Assembly (NCBI RefSeq): GCF_000948985.2 | Contig: NZ_CP059733.1 | Coordinates: 3,286,001 to 3,350,000 of the forward strand | Source: Thalassomonas viridans | GTDB taxonomy: Bacteria > Pseudomonadota > Gammaproteobacteria > Enterobacterales > Alteromonadaceae | Reading direction: 5' to 3' | DNA length: 64,000 bases | Part shown: positions 1 through 8,587 of the stretch, in pieces | Position numbering within the stretch: the first letter of the stretch is position 1 | How the letters are laid out: the number at the start of each line of letters is the position of its first letter | Translations under genes and position numbers: made by a program | Notes under the pieces: model-generated | Databases searched by the model: none | What the model was told of the DNA's origin: nothing | What the model saw: the letters and a program-made list of their open reading frames with translations, nothing else

Positions 1-372
1 AAAGGTTGGTGCTTTCATCTATCCCGTTTGGAAGCTGTCCCTGGGTTAATCCCGTCGGGTAGATGGCGGTGATTTTATGGGGCAGGGTGATCATTCCCCT
101 AAAAGGTAACTTGATCGCCAGTGCCTGCTCCGGGGTCAGTTCGTTGCTGATATAGTCGCAATCGTTACGGTGCGGATTCAGGCAAAGGCGTACCTTGCCG
201 TCCCCGTCGAGATCCGAGGGATGGCTGATAATAAAAGATATCCCGGGGTGGAAATCCCTGTGATACCCGGGGCTGAGGGGGCTTTAACTGACAGGGTTTC
301 AGGCGCCTGTGCCTGAACGGCGGCAGAGATAACATACATCAGCAGGCCGGTGATAAGTTTTCCTGGTTGCAT
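1..372 (-). pseudogene. Secreted protein gene, frameshifted, 3' end beyond window
   Basis: The minus-strand start at 372 encodes a signal peptide (MQPGKLITGLLMYVISAAVQAQA) and about 15 more plausible residues, then that frame ends at 178. A second minus frame opens right after a TAA near base 283 and stays open to base 1. It reads as ordinary protein, with a DLDGDGK acidic segment and HRNDCDYIS. The two frames overlap around bases 255-285, in C/G-rich runs, so one indel would join signal peptide and mature domain. I infer one secreted protein interrupted by a frameshift, real or a sequencing error. The acidic segment resembles a calcium-binding or dockerin-like loop, but I do not recognise the family. 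The 3' end lies outside the window. Confidence 0.55.
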
Positions 373-498
373 AATATTCTTCCTTGATAAGCATTAAATG
401 AATTTTTGTCAACGTTATTGCTGGCGGCCTTCATTTAATGCCTTTTTCCACCGGGAAGCCAGTATCAGTTCAGCCAGGGTTGGTTAGTTTTCAGCTGA

Positions 499-2988
499 TT
501 AGTTGGCCTTTTCCGGACTGGCTGCTGCTTTGGTGCGGGCTTTTAAATCCATGCGCTGCAGGGTTTCTGCGGTGACATCGACAATATTGAGCACACCTTC
601 CACTTTACCCAGTTCTTCCTTGATGCCGTCGATACGGTAGCGGGAGTAGGTTTTTAATCCGGCAATGCGGTTATCGATAAACTGGCAATCCACTTCCGGG
701 GTTTTTAACAGCTCCAGTTGCAACACGTAAACCTCCCCGCGGGCGCGGGCATTGCTCAGAAATATCTCCCTGAGTTTAGGGGAGGTTAGCTCAGACGAAA
801 ATTTGCTGATGATCTTGATCTCATCTTTATTTCTGTTGTCGACAAAAATAAACAGCCTTGCCGTCAGCGGCATATGCTTATGGCTGAGGCACTTAAATTT
901 GCTCGACTGCATGATATCGCTGAGGGGAGAATTTAAAATCGGGTAAAGATTAAAATCCGTATTGCTCTGGCTGGGAAGCGGCTCGGGTGCCTTTTTCTTG
1001 CCAGCTTCGGCCGGCTTGGGCGCTTTTTTTGCCAGCGGCTTGTTCTTTCCCGTGTTCTTAGCCGAGCATACCGACAACAACTGGTTTAAAGCGGACTTAT
1101 TTCTGTGGGTGGCCAGGCGCGAGGCATGGTAGCGGCTTTTTTGTTTGGATAAAAATACCAGGTTAAGCTGGCCGTGCTTGGTGTACAGCCGGCACAAGCC
1201 TTCCGACAGCCCCTTGTTCTTGGTCGGGGTTTTATCTACCTGTTTGTCTACATAGTCTTTAAGCAGGTGGAAGAAATTCTGGTTGTCGATATTGTGCTCT
1301 AATGAGGCCGACTTCAAATGCAGGATGGTTTTTGATTCATTGATGGCCACTATGGCAAACGGGCGGGAGCTGCCTTCTTCCGGTGTCTTGCCCGGCAGCT
1401 CTATGGTCAGCAAATCCCCCGATTTGGCGGTAATGGCTGATTCTAATTCCACCTGCAGGCCACGCACCGAGACATTTTTACTGTAGCCGATATAGCGGCT
1501 GTCGTTTTTAATAACCCTGAGCTGCATTTTATAGTCGTAACGGGCTTCCTTGCGCTTGGAAATAAACTTCACCGGAATAATGTCTGTGGCCCCGGATTGT
1601 CCCGCGACCATAAAGCGGCGCAGCTGCTGCAAATCCTGCGTATTGGCGTTCAGGGATTTCGCCTGATAATCTTCCAACATTTCCTCATAGGTAATATCTG
1701 TGATCGCACCGCAAAAGCGTAATTGCTCCAGGCGCTCTCTGGCTATCGGCGCCAGGCCGTCGGCTTCAAGCCCTAACTGGTCATAGCGGCTGCTGACAAT
1801 GGCCAGCTGCAGTTTAAACAGGCGCAGGCTTTTGTATTTTAACCCTAAGGCAATAAAGGCGGTCAGCAGACCGGTTTGCAACAGCTCCTGCTCGGTGGCG
1901 ACAAAATAAAGGCGGCTGCCTTGTTTGACCAGAGTAAAGGCGTATAAGCTTGCGGTAATGCCGGACTTGTTTTGTTGCAGCAGGGCCTTAATGCGCCTTG
2001 GAGTTAAGGCAAAAGGTAAAATATTTTGCTTGTTCTGGTTATGCCAGTAGTCCAGCATGTTCTTGTTGCGCTCGGATGACAATATATAGCTGAGTTGTCC
2101 CTGGCCATTAAAAAACAGCGGCAGGGCACTGCTTTTCGGCATATAGAGTTTTTCATAGCCCTTGTTTAATAACACAGGTTCAAGATCTGAGGCATCAACG
2201 CGGTTAAAGACCTTTTGTGACTTGATAAAGGTGCTTAAAAAATCATCCAGCTTAGGGTTGGAGCTGGTGCGCACCGCCCGGACCCAGGTTTTTTCGTCAT
2301 TGCTGTCGATGGAAACGGCTTTGTAATTGACAAATTTTTCCAGGATTTCGCCGACATAGTTTTTGGCGATTTCGGTAAAGCGGATCTTAAACTCTTGCCC
2401 TTTGGCCAGTTTGGCATCGGGGGGCAATAACAGGCGGATACCGACGGTGGAAATATCTGCGGTGAAGGTGGCAAACTCCTGCTCGTCAATGGCAAGCAAC
2501 ACTTCCGAGCGAAAATGGATACGGTCTTCGTTACGGGTGCGGTAGTCGCCAAAATATAAATGCTCAACATCAAAACGTTCGAAATTTTGCGAGGCCTGCT
2601 CCAGCTCCTGCAGCACATTGGCGCTGGAGGGATCGGTAGCGGCGGCGATCACGGCTTCATAGACGCCTACGGTATATTCGCCGCCATATTGCCTGACCAG
2701 GTATTCAAAGATGCTGACAGACTTTTGATCAAGAAAATGGGTAATATCGGCAAAAACATAATCTTCACAGGGTTCTTTGGTTTTGCGGCGCAGATCGATA
2801 GCCCGGACACAGGCGGTTTTTAACCGGGCCAGTTCCATTTTGATCAAAAAACGTGTGCTTTTGTTTTCTTTCGGCGTCAAACTTATCAGGGTGGATTCAA
2901 GCTTATTCTTGCAGGTAATGGGAATTAAAGCATTGATCAGTTTGGCATCGTATTTCTTGTTATTAGTTTGTAACATATTGGTATCCAT
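499..2988 (-). CDS. Tandem PilZ-domain protein (c-di-GMP receptor-like)
   Basis: 829 aa, cytoplasmic, without signal peptide or membrane segment. Two PilZ-type regions are visible. The first has RNEDR (about 152-156, the RxxxR element) followed by DISTVG (178-183, the D/NxSxxG element). The second has RKEAR near 478 followed by NVSVRG near 505-510. Both therefore keep the two loops that bind cyclic di-GMP in known PilZ domains. The rest has no domain I recognise; a K/A/P-rich linker lies near residues 640-675. It is transcribed alone, away from the VWA gene at 3455. A role as a c-di-GMP-responsive effector in surface attachment or motility is inference from the domain; no partner is adjacent. 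Confidence 0.8.
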   Translation of the reverse strand: MDTNMLQTNNKKYDAKLINALIPITCKNKLESTLISLTPKENKSTRFLIKMELARLKTACVRAIDLRRKTKEPCEDYVFADITHFLDQKSVSIFEYLVRQYGGEYTVGVYEAVIAAATDPSSANVLQELEQASQNFERFDVEHLYFGDYRTRNEDRIHFRSEVLLAIDEQEFATFTADISTVGIRLLLPPDAKLAKGQEFKIRFTEIAKNYVGEILEKFVNYKAVSIDSNDEKTWVRAVRTSSNPKLDDFLSTFIKSQKVFNRVDASDLEPVLLNKGYEKLYMPKSSALPLFFNGQGQLSYILSSERNKNMLDYWHNQNKQNILPFALTPRRIKALLQQNKSGITASLYAFTLVKQGSRLYFVATEQELLQTGLLTAFIALGLKYKSLRLFKLQLAIVSSRYDQLGLEADGLAPIARERLEQLRFCGAITDITYEEMLEDYQAKSLNANTQDLQQLRRFMVAGQSGATDIIPVKFISKRKEARYDYKMQLRVIKNDSRYIGYSKNVSVRGLQVELESAITAKSGDLLTIELPGKTPEEGSSRPFAIVAINESKTILHLKSASLEHNIDNQNFFHLLKDYVDKQVDKTPTKNKGLSEGLCRLYTKHGQLNLVFLSKQKSRYHASRLATHRNKSALNQLLSVCSAKNTGKNKPLAKKAPKPAEAGKKKAPEPLPSQSNTDFNLYPILNSPLSDIMQSSKFKCLSHKHMPLTARLFIFVDNRNKDEIKIISKFSSELTSPKLREIFLSNARARGEVYVLQLELLKTPEVDCQFIDNRIAGLKTYSRYRIDGIKEELGKVEGVLNIVDVTAETLQRMDLKARTKAAASPEKAN

Positions 2989-3454
2989 ACAAATGTTCTA
3001 AAGCTGTCGCCATAAAACAGTCTGTTTTAAGCCCTCCGAAAAGTACGTGTTTACCTGGATAACAGATGATATTGGATATTCTTTAATTGCCTGCACTTAA
3101 GTTACTTTTTATTGCTGAGTGTTCAGGCATTTCAGGTTCCGGCATCGCGTTAATGCTTCTCAATCTATAAGCTGCTTTTATCAGTTACTTGCTAACAAAT
3201 TGTTTAAGCCAGAACAACAAAGTATCTACAAAAGTATGTTACCTCGTGCTTATGATTAAATAAACTAAAACCCTTGGTTATTTGATCTGATCGGTCAATC
3301 ATTTTGCCTGTCAGCAAGTTAGAGACGTATTACTGGTAAATAAGCGACAAAAAACAGGGAAAAATAAAAATTAAATCTTTTATGAAAATTTTTAACCCTT
3401 TTACTTTTTTGCTGCGTTTATAGGGGTATCACTCATAAACAAGAAGCAAACATT
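2989..3454. promoter_or_regulatory. Divergent intergenic region
   Basis: 466 bases between the divergent PilZ and VWA genes, with no open frame of note. It is A/T-rich towards 3455 and must contain the promoters for both directions. I cannot assign reliable -35/-10 boxes by eye. A weak AGAAG ribosome-binding element precedes the ATG at 3455. Confidence 0.4.
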
Positions 3455-5311
3455 ATGAAAGCATTTTTTCCGGCAAAGGTGCCAGGCAAGTTATCAGGCA
3501 TAAGTCTTCCGCTCGTGTTATTGGGCAGTTTGCTGCTCTCGGCTTGCTCCCATCAGGAGCCTGCGGCAAAAAACGAGCAGCAGGAAAGCCGCCAGCAGGC
3601 TAACGGCCAAACTGCTGCGGCAGATAAAAATAAAACCCGGGGGCAAACGCCGGTAACGGTTATCCCCGGGACTCCTACTGCGGAGGACACCGTGGTGATT
3701 GCCAGGCAGGAGCATACTGAGGCAGCTCAAGGCGGCGCACTTAAAAAAGTGAAAAGAGATCAGGCACAGCGTTTGGTTACCACAATGGAATATAGCGGCC
3801 CTGCCAGTATGCCCAGGCCGCCATTTCCCGGACCGCCTCCGGGTTTCTCTTCCGAAGTTGACCGGGAAAATTACGCAAAAATCAATGAAAACGGCGTGTT
3901 CCTGGTAGAAGAAACTCCGGTTTCCACTTTTTCCATTGATGTCGATACCGGCAGTTACAGCAATATGCGGCGTATGATCAATCAGGGCCGGTTGCCGCCG
4001 GGGGATGCCATCAGGGTGGAAGAGTTGATCAACTATTTTTCTTACCTATATCCTGTGCCTGAGGTAAGCGCCGCGCCTTTTAGCGTCACCACAGAAATGG
4101 CGCCGGCGCCCTGGAACCGGGAGCGTCAGCTATTGCGTATCGGGCTTAAAGGTTACGAACTGGACAAGAGCCAGATCAAGGCAGCCAACCTGGTGTTTTT
4201 GCTGGATGTTTCCGGCTCCATGAACCAGAGCAATAAATTGCCTTTGCTGGTTAAATCCCTGAAAATGCTTACCCGGCAACTTAATGAAAACGACACCATT
4301 TCTATCGTTGTTTATGCCGGTGCCAGCGGTGTGGTGCTGGAAAATGCCAAAGGTAATGAAACGGCGAAAATTGCCCTGGCGCTGGATAAGTTACGCGCCG
4401 GCGGATCAACCCATGGCTCGGCAGGCATAGAGCAGGCCTATCAGCTGGCACAGCAATATTTTATTAAAGGCGGCGTAAACCGGGTGATACTGGCCACTGA
4501 CGGCGATTTTAATGTTGGTACCGTCAATATCGAAAGCCTGAAAGATCTTATCGCACGCAAACGTGAAGCGGGCATCGGCCTGATCACTTTAGGTTTTGGT
4601 ACAGGTAATTATAACGACATGCTGATGGAGCAGCTGGCGGATGTCGGTAACGGTAATTATGCCTATATCGATACCTTGAATGAAGCGCGTAAGGTGCTGG
4701 TGGATGAAATCAGCTCGACCCTGCAAACCATTGCTAAGGATGTCAAAATCCAGCTGGAGTTTAATCCCGAGTTTGTTGCCGAATATCGGTTGATAGGTTA
4801 TGAAAACCGCCTGTTAAAACGTGAAGATTTTAACAATGACAAAATCGATGCCGGTGAAATCGGCGCCGGCCATACCGTCACCGCGCTTTATGAATTAACC
4901 ATGGCAGGCAGTAAGGCCCGGCGCATAGATGACCTGCGTTACCGGCAAAACAAAGCAGCCGGTGTCAAAGCTAAAGTGCCCGGCGGCGGTGATGAAATTG
5001 CTTATTTAAGATTGCGTTATAAAGCCCCGGACGGCAGCTCAAGCAAGTTGATTGAACACCCGGTTACCTTTGCCAGCGCGGTTAAAGAATTATCACAGGC
5101 CAGCGATGACTTTCGTTTTGCCGGTGGGGTTGCGGCTTTCGGGCAGCTGTTAAAAGGCGGGCATTTTACTGAAAATTATGGATATAATGATGTCATCGCC
5201 CTGATAAACGGTGCTAAGGGTCAGGATGATTTCGGCTATCGCGGAGAGTTTGTGCAATTGGTGCGTACCACACAGGCGCTGACGGACAAAGGCATCAGCG
5301 GCAGGCAATAA
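3455..5311 (+). CDS. VWA-domain lipoprotein (YfbK-like)
   Basis: 618 aa. The N-terminus is a lipoprotein signal with lipobox LLSAC (Cys31), followed by a low-complexity Q/A/K region to about residue 90. A conserved segment (FSIDVDTGSYSNMRRMIN, about 159-176) is the hallmark N-terminal region of the YfbK/VWA family. The von Willebrand A domain starts near 245 and carries an intact metal-ion-dependent adhesion site, DVSGS at 251-255, with ATDGDF further on. The C-terminal ~200 residues match the DUF3520-type tail of this family. It should be tethered to the envelope and bind a divalent cation through the MIDAS. The ECF sigma gene starts only 3 bases downstream, so the two are probably co-transcribed, hinting at an envelope-stress or surface-protein role. 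The exact function is unknown. Confidence 0.85.
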   Translation: MKAFFPAKVPGKLSGISLPLVLLGSLLLSACSHQEPAAKNEQQESRQQANGQTAAADKNKTRGQTPVTVIPGTPTAEDTVVIARQEHTEAAQGGALKKVKRDQAQRLVTTMEYSGPASMPRPPFPGPPPGFSSEVDRENYAKINENGVFLVEETPVSTFSIDVDTGSYSNMRRMINQGRLPPGDAIRVEELINYFSYLYPVPEVSAAPFSVTTEMAPAPWNRERQLLRIGLKGYELDKSQIKAANLVFLLDVSGSMNQSNKLPLLVKSLKMLTRQLNENDTISIVVYAGASGVVLENAKGNETAKIALALDKLRAGGSTHGSAGIEQAYQLAQQYFIKGGVNRVILATDGDFNVGTVNIESLKDLIARKREAGIGLITLGFGTGNYNDMLMEQLADVGNGNYAYIDTLNEARKVLVDEISSTLQTIAKDVKIQLEFNPEFVAEYRLIGYENRLLKREDFNNDKIDAGEIGAGHTVTALYELTMAGSKARRIDDLRYRQNKAAGVKAKVPGGGDEIAYLRLRYKAPDGSSSKLIEHPVTFASAVKELSQASDDFRFAGGVAAFGQLLKGGHFTENYGYNDVIALINGAKGQDDFGYRGEFVQLVRTTQALTDKGISGRQ

Positions 5312-5314
5312 CAG

Positions 5315-6001
5315 ATGATGTTATCAATTGAAGGGACAAAAAGGTTTCATGCAGGGCAGAGACGGCAAGATAAGGCAAAAAACTTGATGCAAAATGAGGT
5401 TGTGGAACACCAGCTGGAAAGTCTGGGGGACGAGGAACTTATGGCTCATTATCAGCAGGGGCAGGTTATGGCCTTTGATACTCTTTATCACCGGCATAAA
5501 GGAGCCTTATACCGTTACTTTTTGCGTCAGTGCCGTGAGAAAAGCCTGGCGGAAGATTTATACCAGGATGTGTGGAGCCGGGTAATAAAGGCAAGTGAGG
5601 CATACCAGCCGAGTGCTAAATTTACCACCTGGCTATACCGTATTGCCTATAACCGTATGGCTGATCATGTGCGTTCATTAAAAAGCGTCAATAACAGTGC
5701 CGTCAGCCAGGGAGCAGAGGAGCCGGCAGCGGATGCCGCAGATACAGGCGAAGGCCAGGATCCCCAGCAGCAAACCGAGCGGGCACAAAAGGCCGGTTAT
5801 TTAAAGCACTGCCTGTCGCTGCTGCCGCCTAAGCAGCTGGAAGTGTTTATGTTAAAAGAAGAAGGCGGATTCAGTGCCGCCATGATCGCCGAGATTATCG
5901 AAATATCGCATGAGGCCATTAAAAGCCGGTTGAGGTATAGCTACCAGAAGCTGCGTGAATGTATTGCCGGTAAAATGCAGGAGGCCGGAGATGAAAGATA
6001 A
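5315..6001 (+). CDS. ECF-type sigma-70 family RNA polymerase sigma factor
   Basis: Up to 228 aa. Region 2 is visible (ALYRYFLRQ, then AEDLYQDVWSRVIKA and FTTWLYRIAYNRMADHVR). An acidic, variable linker follows, then region 4 with a helix-turn-helix (LLPPKQLEVFMLKE, SAAMIAEIIEISHEAIKSRLRYSYQKLRE). The start is uncertain: ATG at 5315 (3 bases after the VWA stop, weak ribosome-binding site) or ATG at 5387, which gives 204 aa, closer to usual ECF length. The stop overlaps the next gene's ATG at 5991, indicating translational coupling to the membrane protein that probably controls it. Confidence 0.9.
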   Translation: MMLSIEGTKRFHAGQRRQDKAKNLMQNEVVEHQLESLGDEELMAHYQQGQVMAFDTLYHRHKGALYRYFLRQCREKSLAEDLYQDVWSRVIKASEAYQPSAKFTTWLYRIAYNRMADHVRSLKSVNNSAVSQGAEEPAADAADTGEGQDPQQQTERAQKAGYLKHCLSLLPPKQLEVFMLKEEGGFSAAMIAEIIEISHEAIKSRLRYSYQKLRECIAGKMQEAGDER

Positions 6002-6962
6002 CCGTGAAAACTTTGTCAGCGGAACCGGCCCGGGTGATGCCGAACGGGAAATAAGCGATTTGTACCGGCAGATAGCGAAAGAGCAGCCTTCGGCTGAGCT
6101 GGATAACAGCATTTTACACCTGGCGCGAAATAAAGAGCTGTTAACGGCAAAACCTGAGGTGAAACCACAGAGCCTGATGGAGAAAATAAAGTCCCGCAGC
6201 GGCCCTCTGGCCATGGCGGCCTCTGTGGTATTGGTGGGCAGTGTCGTCCTGCTGCAGGACTGGCGACAGGAGCTGCTCCCCAAACGCTACGATCCCCAGC
6301 CCGGCATCAGTTATGATGCACCACAAACCGAACCGGCACAGGCTAGCCAGGCGGTACAGGAAGAGAACGCGGCGCTGCAGCAGGCAGAAGTTTATCAAGC
6401 CGCCGGGCAGGAACAAGAAGCTGCTGGGAAGGATACTTTGTCGCAATCAGGGGCATTGACCTTAGATGAAAGGCCGCTAAAAAGCCAACCCCAAAGCCGG
6501 CAGCAAACCCGCTTGCGGGCACAACCCGAACTTGAGTCTTTGTTACCGGCAGATGATACCAGGGTAGATAAAGCCCGCTTTAAAACCGAATTTGCCGGGG
6601 CAGATCGGGACGGCGGGGCAAAAGTTCCCGAGGTACAGGCTTATCCTGCTCCTAAGCAAGTCTCAGGGGCGACTGAGGCAACCAGGCGCCCGGCGGCAAG
6701 TCAGGATATGAAAAAGGATATAGGCAGACAGGAAAGCCAGCAGCAGGCTGTTAAGACATCTGCAATGCACTTTTCACGGCAGGGAGCGGTAAAATCACGG
6801 CAAAAGGGCGTGACAACCTGGTTAGCCGAGATCGAGCAATTGCTGGCAGCAGGGGAGCAGGAAGAAGCAATAAGCGAGTTGAAGGCTTTTGTTGTCGCCT
6901 ATCCGGATCACGACTTAACTGAGAAGTATCAAAAGTTACTGCCCCAATCTCCGGAAAATTAA
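5991..6962 (+). CDS. Single-pass membrane protein, probable sigma-factor regulator
   Basis: 323 aa from ATG 5991, which has a perfect AGGAGG upstream and overlaps the sigma stop; the longer frame from 5955 lacks such a signal. A cytoplasmic N-terminal part of about 70 residues is followed by one membrane helix (about 72-88, AMAASVVLVGSVVLL). A long Q/A/R-rich low-complexity region comes next, and a C-terminal segment (about 285-320, AEIEQLLAAGEQEEAISELKAF) looks like a single TPR-type helical hairpin. Topology and overlap with the ECF sigma gene suggest an anti-sigma or sigma-accessory role. I see no zinc-finger (ZAS) motif, so this rests on context. It ends just before a clear terminator. 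Confidence 0.7.
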   Translation: MKDNRENFVSGTGPGDAEREISDLYRQIAKEQPSAELDNSILHLARNKELLTAKPEVKPQSLMEKIKSRSGPLAMAASVVLVGSVVLLQDWRQELLPKRYDPQPGISYDAPQTEPAQASQAVQEENAALQQAEVYQAAGQEQEAAGKDTLSQSGALTLDERPLKSQPQSRQQTRLRAQPELESLLPADDTRVDKARFKTEFAGADRDGGAKVPEVQAYPAPKQVSGATEATRRPAASQDMKKDIGRQESQQQAVKTSAMHFSRQGAVKSRQKGVTTWLAEIEQLLAAGEQEEAISELKAFVVAYPDHDLTEKYQKLLPQSPEN

Positions 6963-6985
6963 CGTCTGAAGTGAAAACTTCAACC

Positions 6986-7027
6986 ATGCCGGCTGCTGGT
7001 TTTACCTGAGCCGGCATTTTCTTTTTT
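6986..7027 (+). terminator. Rho-independent terminator
   Basis: Perfect inverted repeat ATGCCGGCT (6986-6994) / AGCCGGCAT (7009-7017), directly followed by TTTTCTTTTTT. It lies 24 bases after the 5991 gene and closes the VWA/sigma/regulator operon. Confidence 0.85.
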
Positions 7028-7151
7028 GCCTGCATATCATAGTGTTGTCGCTTGAAGCACGAATTACGGCGAATAACCAAGCTGGTTTTCAAAATATGGC
7101 TATAATTTGTCTAGATTAACCAGCGGCAAATCTTGATAAATCAGGAGCCAG

Positions 7152-7706
7152 ATGGAGCCCCAAGAATATTTTTCCCTGCTCAGCGCCACCTCGCAAGGTG
7201 ATAAGCGGGCGTTTTCCCTGTTATACCAGGCCACGGCCGGTAAATTATTTGCCCTTTGTCTGAAGATCCTCGGCAATAAGGCGTATGCCGAAGAAGCGCT
7301 GCAGGATGCTTTTGTGAAAATCTGGCATAACGCCGGTGAATACCAGAGTGCCAAGGGGGCGGTAATGACCTGGATGACCAGTATAGTGCGTTACCGCTGC
7401 CTGGATATGTTGCGCCAGAAAAAAGTCAGGAAAGAGCAGGTGCTGGATGAAGCCCGGGTTGCAGCCAAGTCTGATAACCCGTCGCTATCCGGCCACCTTG
7501 ATGATGAGCTTAGCTATGAAAAGAACAGTAAGCTTGCCGATTGTATGAATGCCCTGGATCAGCAGCAAAAACAGGCGATCCACCTGGCTTATTTTAAAGG
7601 CTTCAGCCACCATGAGGTGGTGCAGCACATTAATTCCCCCCTGGGCACGGTTAAAAGCTGGATCCGCCGTGGCCTGTTACAACTGCAAAGGTGCCTGTCG
7701 TTATGA
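7152..7706 (+). CDS. ECF-type sigma-70 family RNA polymerase sigma factor (SigK/RpoE-like)
   Basis: 184 aa, typical ECF length. Region 2: AFSLLYQATAGKLFALCLKILGNKAYAEEALQDAFVKIW, ending in MTWMTSIVRYRCLDMLR. Region 4: CMNALDQQQKQAIHLAYFKGFSHHEV with the recognition helix GTVKSWIRRGLLQL. A strong AGGAG ribosome-binding site precedes ATG 7152. Its stop shares the ATGA overlap with the anti-sigma gene at 7703. It is a second, independent sigma system, unlike the 5315 protein in sequence. The envelope genes that follow (8588-13031) are the obvious candidate targets, by position only. Confidence 0.92.
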   Translation: MEPQEYFSLLSATSQGDKRAFSLLYQATAGKLFALCLKILGNKAYAEEALQDAFVKIWHNAGEYQSAKGAVMTWMTSIVRYRCLDMLRQKKVRKEQVLDEARVAAKSDNPSLSGHLDDELSYEKNSKLADCMNALDQQQKQAIHLAYFKGFSHHEVVQHINSPLGTVKSWIRRGLLQLQRCLSL

Positions 7707-8434
7707 ATTATGAGGATCCCGAACTTATCAACCGGCTCAGTGCCGAGTATGTGCTCGGAACCCTGCGTGGGCGTGCCAGGCAAAGGTTCCAGCGTTTGAT
7801 GCTCGCTTCCCCTAAGGTGCGGGAAGCGACCTGGCAGTGGGAGCGGCAGCTGAATCAAATCGGCAATGCGATCACTGAAGTCTCTCCCGAACCTGAGGTT
7901 TGGCAAAATATTTCGCAGCGTATCGATCCCGCCGGTTCACGTCCCGAAAAGCCGGTTGAAACTGAAGCCAAAACAGAGCCCGTTAAGACTCAGCCTGTAA
8001 AAATAATGCCTGTGCTGGCTCGTATGTGGCAGGCGGTGGCTGTCACCGCTGTGGCGGCAAGTGTCGTGTTGGCGGTTTATCTGTTACAGCCAAGGATACA
8101 GCCCGAAAGTGAGCAGCTTGCGCTAGTCCAAAATGAGCAACAGCAGCTGCTGTGGCTGATTGATGTGACGGAGCAACAACTCAGCATTAAGGCAAGTACT
8201 GCCCTGACGGTTTATCGTGATAAAGATTATGAACTCTGGATGGTGTTAAAAGATCAGGAAAATCCTGTGTCTTTGGGATTATTGCCGAAAAGCGGCCAGA
8301 GTATTTTAGTGAAAAAGCCAGAGTTTCGCGCCGGTGATATTGCCTTGCTGGCGGTGAGCCTGGAGCCCCTTGGCGGCTCTCCGACGGGAGCGCCGACCCA
8401 GGTATTGTATACCACACCTCTGATTTCCCTGTAA
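7703..8434 (+). CDS. Anti-sigma factor, RskA-like
   Basis: 243 aa from ATG 7703, which overlaps the sigma stop (TTATGA); the frame extends upstream to 7691 without a better start. The N-terminus (INRLSAEYVLGTLRGRARQRFQRLM) is the usual sigma-binding segment of RskA-type anti-sigma factors. A membrane helix follows (about 112-130, MWQAVAVTAVAASVVLAVYLL), then a periplasmic domain with the RskA C-terminal pattern (YELWMVLKDQENPVSLGLLP; SLEPLGGSPTGAPTQVLY). It should hold the 7152 sigma factor at the inner membrane until a periplasmic signal releases it. Confidence 0.88.
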   Translation: MNYEDPELINRLSAEYVLGTLRGRARQRFQRLMLASPKVREATWQWERQLNQIGNAITEVSPEPEVWQNISQRIDPAGSRPEKPVETEAKTEPVKTQPVKIMPVLARMWQAVAVTAVAASVVLAVYLLQPRIQPESEQLALVQNEQQQLLWLIDVTEQQLSIKASTALTVYRDKDYELWMVLKDQENPVSLGLLPKSGQSILVKKPEFRAGDIALLAVSLEPLGGSPTGAPTQVLYTTPLISL

Positions 8435-8587
8435 GCTTGCTTTTATTGCAGTCCTTAAATAATGGCTTAGTGGCTTAAGCCGTCAGGTGCTTGCCTGCCC
8501 ATTTTTCAAAAAACGCTGTTTTTGTGCATCCGGTTTTCTTTGTGGCGCGTAATTAGTGATGACGCCACCAGCCAGAAGGAAACCGTC

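Noticed and set aside
2235..2618. Minus frame inside the PilZ gene in another phase
   Set aside because: Shadow frame of the double-PilZ coding sequence, with low-complexity composition and no start signal.
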